From assembly GCF_022605725.1 (NCBI RefSeq), contig NC_065555.1, forward strand, positions 11,608,938 to 11,672,937: a stretch of DNA of 64,000 nt, given 5' to 3'. The notes below the pieces were generated by a model. That model was not told the DNA's origin and did no database searches. It saw nothing but the letters and a program-made list of their open reading frames with translations. The DNA is from Anthonomus grandis grandis (lineage: Eukaryota > Arthropoda > Insecta > Coleoptera > Curculionidae). A program made the position numbers and the translations under genes. Positions 49,501 to 55,500 of this stretch are shown one piece after another (position 1 is the first letter of the stretch; every line of letters starts with the position of its first letter).

Positions 49501-52500
49501 TGGTACAAACTGAACAGCAGTACATTTGCATTCATCAGTGTTTATTAGCGGTTTTGGAAGGGCAAGAAATGACTACATCGCCGAGGGAGATACATGAAAA
49601 TCAGGGATTTGAAGGTAAGAGAGACAATTTTAGTTTATTGTTTTTATCTGACGAATGTAAACAAATTTGAGAGAAATTAGATAGATAGATTAGAGAATAG
49701 ATATATGAGAAAGTTAAGAGAAGAAATATTTTAATCTTTAGACATATAAAGTTTGAGGATGCTTGGGATGGAACAAATTCATTAATTAGAAACGTTAGTT
49801 AGAACGAAAGTTAAACATTCAAGTGAGCATTCATCAAAAATAAACGTTAGCTGAAAGTTATGAACGTTAACTGACGTATTATGAGAAATGGAAGATCCTG
49901 CTATCAATATGTCAATGGTCAATAATTTTAATTATTAAGTAATGGTTCGCCTCCCAATTCTTAAGCTAAAGTGATGTGGTTCGTGGGTTAAAAGATCGAT
50001 AGAATCAAACGTCGCTTTTTTAGCAACCCTATGTGTTACAACTTTATATTTGACAACATCCTCTAGGTCCTAAGATTCTGTTAAGAAGATATGATATACA
50101 ACTAGGATTTTGTATAATTAAATTGTACTTTTGAAACTAAAGACAAAGTAGTAATAAGAGACAAAAATCGGAAAAAAGCCAAGGTCTTATGACATCTATA
50201 AAATAGAACTTCAACTTAAGGCTTAGCGCAATCTTTCAAATTTGAATAGCTTTTTAAATTTGTAGGTTTTACAGAATTGATGAATATTATTTTGAACTGA
50301 TAAAATTTAAAACAGACAGAAAATAGGTTAAAAATTATAAATAAAATATCTCAGACTATAGACTCAAGATAAATAATAAAATAAGTATAAATAAAAGCCT
50401 TAACCGAAAATAAAGCTACAGTAACAAACTTCAAAAAATCATTCTTCCAGCTATAATTACATAACTATAAATATCATAAAACATGCAAATGCGCATGTCT
50501 TACTTTATTGGATTAGTTGCACAGGAAGAGAGAATTTATTCTGCAGATGATACTGCAATTCTCATTAAAGAAATAAATGAGAAGATATAAAATATAAATC
50601 ATGGAATTAAGTACCTTGGGATAATGATAAATTCTAGTTTTATTTGATATTTTAACATAGAGTAATTGTAAAAAAAAAACAGAAAACTATGTAGCATGTA
50701 CGACTTTTAATAGCTCAGATCACAGAATCGATATTAAATCGTTGTATTACTGTGTTGGATGCATCATAGAATCTTTGATTATTTTCAAAAGTTTAAAACT
50801 TAAGTTATTTGATTAATTTACAATACCGTAAGTTATAACAGATAATTTAGAAAAAAAAATTAAACTACCTGCTTTTCTATAATTAAAGAAAAATTATATC
50901 GAATCTGCAATTCGTGTATGTAAGTCCATACACAAATTATTGTAGTCCATTGTGCACATATTTACTTTTATGTAATATAATATATAATTTTTACTGAAAT
51001 ATATTTTTTGAGATGTGATGTGATCATTACAGGTGTTAATGTGTGAATGTTACATGATATAAATGAAGTAAATCTGGATGTAATACAAAAAGAACGAGAA
51101 AAAACTTTAAATATTTTTGCATTATAACCGGATTGAAATTGTACTTACGCCATACTATTGTAACTTTCTGTTCTTTACAGAGCCGTGAGTATGAATTAGT
51201 TATAATTCTAAACGTTGGCAATATTTGTTTCTCCTTAATTTTTTGACCAACACATCCACATCAACACTTTTAATTATTGGTTAGAATTTGCACTTTAACC
51301 TATTTAAGAAAATATATTTTAAAAGAGGATTTCTTATTAGTGATAAGAACTAAATAACAGTAGCAAGTGATCACATCTTAAAAGTAAAAGTAATTTTAAA
51401 AAAATGCAAAAAATAAAAGAAATATAGATAGTCCAAGGCTGAGGAGTATTTTATAACAAAAAAAGAAATTTACAAAATTATCACTTACAACTAAATGTGA
51501 GTTCTAAATTAATGAATAATAACAATGAATATGCAATCACAATAAGTGCATGAACAATACAAAGGTAGCCAAAATATCATCTCTTGTGTAAAGTCTTTTT
51601 TTGTAAGCAATTAATCAACTTGACCATAAAATTGTGCCAGTATGATCAGCCCAATAGCACTAGTTAGTTTTAATTCTATCGATCCTTTAACCCAAAAACA
51701 TCACTGAGTAATTTTAATATTTATCTTGATTGTTGTTTCTATTTTTTAATAAAATGTTCGATGGCACCATATTGAGAAATAAATGATTCTCGATTGTTAA
51801 AGGGTAATTTTGTCTATAGGGGATCACATAAAAATACTTAAAATTCTAAATTAAAACGTGATACAAAGTAGGTAGAAAAGTGTAATCAAGTATTAACAAA
51901 TTTTTAAATGAATTTGTTCCAACTACTAGTGTACGCCATTATACCGCATTCAATCAAAGAATGAAAATTGGTGGAGGTATTGTATTAACCTAAAAACTTA
52001 TTGTGCGCTTGTATTGATCACATATAAATTATCCTGGAAATCAAATTTTGTACGTTACCGCAGACATGGTGTGGCACTTGTTTAATCGGTGTAAAAAGCT
52101 GATTATGTGTGGTTCTGGCAAAGGTACTGCCGGCATACGGCCCGTCCCCGACCTTCCGATCCAGAAAGAGAAAGAAAAGGAGAGGTAGCTTGGTGGTATA
52201 TGACAAGGGGACGCTACTAGCTTGGTTGGGTAAATTAAAGCTCATTTTTATCATCGTAGATGCTTCCTTACTAACCTTAGTGATTTTGTTCCTGAGAATG
52301 AGATATCGCTTCAAATAGACCAATTTATTAGTAGAGGATGTTCAAATTTCATTTATACCCCCTCGGAAGTGCAATAGCTATTGCTAATCCCAGAGTATTC
52401 AATTTTTATTTATATTAGGCGTGAATGAACTTTGAACAGACTGTAAGTGCTTGCTCCAATTTTAAAATATTAAATGTAATGTTTTATACTAGGAATATCA

Positions 52501-55500
52501 TGAGTATTCAACTTTTTTCACTCAAAGAGAGGTGATGCTATTTAAACTGAATGTGGTACTTTCGGGCAAAGATATTTATGGAATTTAAGTTAAATTAACT
52601 CAGTTTAGTGAGATTTTTTTTAATAAACCCATTTTATTATTAAACTTAATTCAAAAATGGCGGCAGAAACATTTTACAAGTGTTTTTATCGTAAAGAAGT
52701 TTAAAATCCACAAAACATGACTGAAACACTTATTTTTAATACATTACAATAAGAGTGTCTCCAATATGTCGATTTTCGACAAGGATATTATGGAATACCG
52801 TCGTTCTTGGCAAAATCCCATAATGTTTAAATAAATGTCCACACTTAATAAAAATACTCTATAAGGAGATTCTGATTCTCATACGGATTTAAATGAATTA
52901 CCTACTGTTTAGTATTCATGTTAATTTGAGAACTTAACTAGGTAGTATCTTTTAACAATTACCTAACTGTTTCTATTAAATATTTTCAAAAATAAAAAAG
53001 CTGACAAATTATCGAATAATAATAGATAAGCAAATTCTGTAATTAGTTATTTAAAAATAATATGTAAGAAAAGGTATTTATGAAAATATTATTTACAACG
53101 TGACAACTTTGTAGTTCTTATAGGACTGTCAACTAAAATAATTAATGATAACAATAAAATACAAAAAAATTGGTATTTCCTTCAAGCATATACAATAAAG
53201 GCCAAAATGATTCTTCTGCTACTTTTAAATTGATGCTTATCCTAAAATGAGCAATTTTACAAAAAAAAAATTGAAAAAGTTTTGCGCTGCTTAACCCTTA
53301 ATTTATAATCTCATATAAGCTTTATGAAAATGTGAAATTTTCTTATTTAAGATATAGAATAAAGCGATTAAGAGTGTTTATGTTTTTTAAACCTATAAAA
53401 AATATTAGGTTTAGATATTAGCGAGTTTGTGAATAATGTTAAATATATCTGAAGTGTTCGGTTTTATTATCACTAAAAAAAAAATTAGAAATTGCCAGCA
53501 TTATATACTCCCTATCAATAATAGTTACCCAATATATTTGCATGACTACCTTGTATCCTGTATTTTATTTAGTCCGTCTAGAAAGTATCTGGAGAAAAAA
53601 AAGCACAATTATAATTTTGCAGTATATATTTTTATTATTTAAATTATAAAATAACAACAAACAATTCATTTCATTTACTTATACAACCTCCATTTACTTC
53701 CAAGTACTTTACTAGACGTCCAGGCACGTAAGTAGGTGACTGTCATGCAGCTTGATGATGGCTGCCCAGGAGTGTAAATCTGAACGAATTAAACCTTCTT
53801 TATATAGAGATAAACAATATATATATATATATATATAGATAAATAAGTGACAAAGATACAAAACAAGAAATACAATTTTAAGAGTACAAAAATGCTTATA
53901 TCAGACTGTACTAGATACATTATTTTACCTAATTATCTTTTTAGCTTCTCCTAAAATAGTTTTAAACTTTTAAAGTTAATAGGGCGTCAACTTTTAATAA
54001 AGTGTGCATATTCTATATGTTATTTTTGTTCAATATTTAGGGTTTACATTGTTTTATTTAAAAAAAAATAATAATTTAATTTCTGTTAATTAGGTATAAA
54101 GAAAGGTTAATGTTTTAACTTACACAGATGTTTGGGGAACGATATACCAAAAATAAACTACAAGCTCCCAAAATCATGATTTTTAAGTTTTTTACGATAT
54201 TAAATAAGGCCGAACAAATTTGCTTCTTTAAATTAAATTATTAATTAAAAAAAAGAACCGAGATCGTAAACAATGTCTATTGGTATCAAAAATATCAGAA
54301 ATTTATTTATTTAATTTAGTAAATTTTGGCATGAAGTGCCCTCTAACAATTTTTAAAACTAATTTTTCTATTAATTTCCCTCACTGTCATATAAATTCGT
54401 GTTCTACCTATGCACAATATCATGTCAATTAACCCGGTAGTAGGAATCGGATTTATTAAATTTTTTGAACATTAAATACAAACTAAAATATAAAACTAAT
54501 CACGATAAGTATACTAAAATAAACGCCATTATTAAAATATTTATCTAAAAAATATGGATAAGCTTAGAGGTTTTCAAAAATTGAGTCATTCATTGTAACT
54601 GCTGGTAAGACTCGTCAAAAGAAGTTACTAGTGCATCACAAAAATAAAAGTTGCATAATAAAACATACAAAATTTGAAAAAATAAGAATGCTAATAAACA
54701 ATTTTTTTAATATCCTTAGCGAATACCGTAAATTCTTACCATTTTTTGTAGTCTCACGTATGTTTGTTAATTTAGTTCTCAGACTTCGTCTTCAGGATAT
54801 TTAAACGAACGACGAGGAGGCCACGCTGGAAGAGCTGCTCAATCTGAAATGCTACAAATTGAGGAAGATATTTTAGAAATGATCGAAGTCGCCCAACATT
54901 GAGTACTAGAGTCTTAGCAGCTGAAGTTGAAGTTTCTCATAGTAAAATGACATAAAGACAATACGACAAGAACAATATTATTTTTATGATTATCAACGGG
55001 TACAAGCGTTACAACTTGAAGATCGTCCTAGAAGAGTTGTATTTTGCCAGTGGCCTTTAGAACAGTAAGGCAGAAATGAAGGTTTTACGAAATCAATTTT
55101 ATGTACAGATGAGGCCACATTTATACGAGTGCAAAATTTCCACAACAATTATAATTAATTTTCATTAAATGTTTGGGCTGGCGCGGCGTGGTAAATGACA
55201 TGCTTATTGGACCGTACTTCTTTCCACCTCGACTGACCGGTGAAATGTATTTAGATTTTCTTCGACACAATCTGCCACAATTATGAGAACAGCTCCTCTA
55301 AATGTGAGGCAAAATATGTGGTTCCTACATGATGGAGCTTCACCACATTTTAGACGAGGAGTTCATAAACGTCTAGTTAATGAGTTTCTGAATACATCTT
55401 TCTTGGCCTCCTCGCTCCCCAGTTTTAACGCCTTGTGGTTTTTTTCTGTGGATCACGATGGAGCAGTAAATACTCCGGAAGAACTTCAAATCCAGATTGT

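Noticed and set aside
53436..53642. 68-codon open frame
   Set aside because: It runs into the end sequence of a Tc1-like fragment and has no protein-like features.
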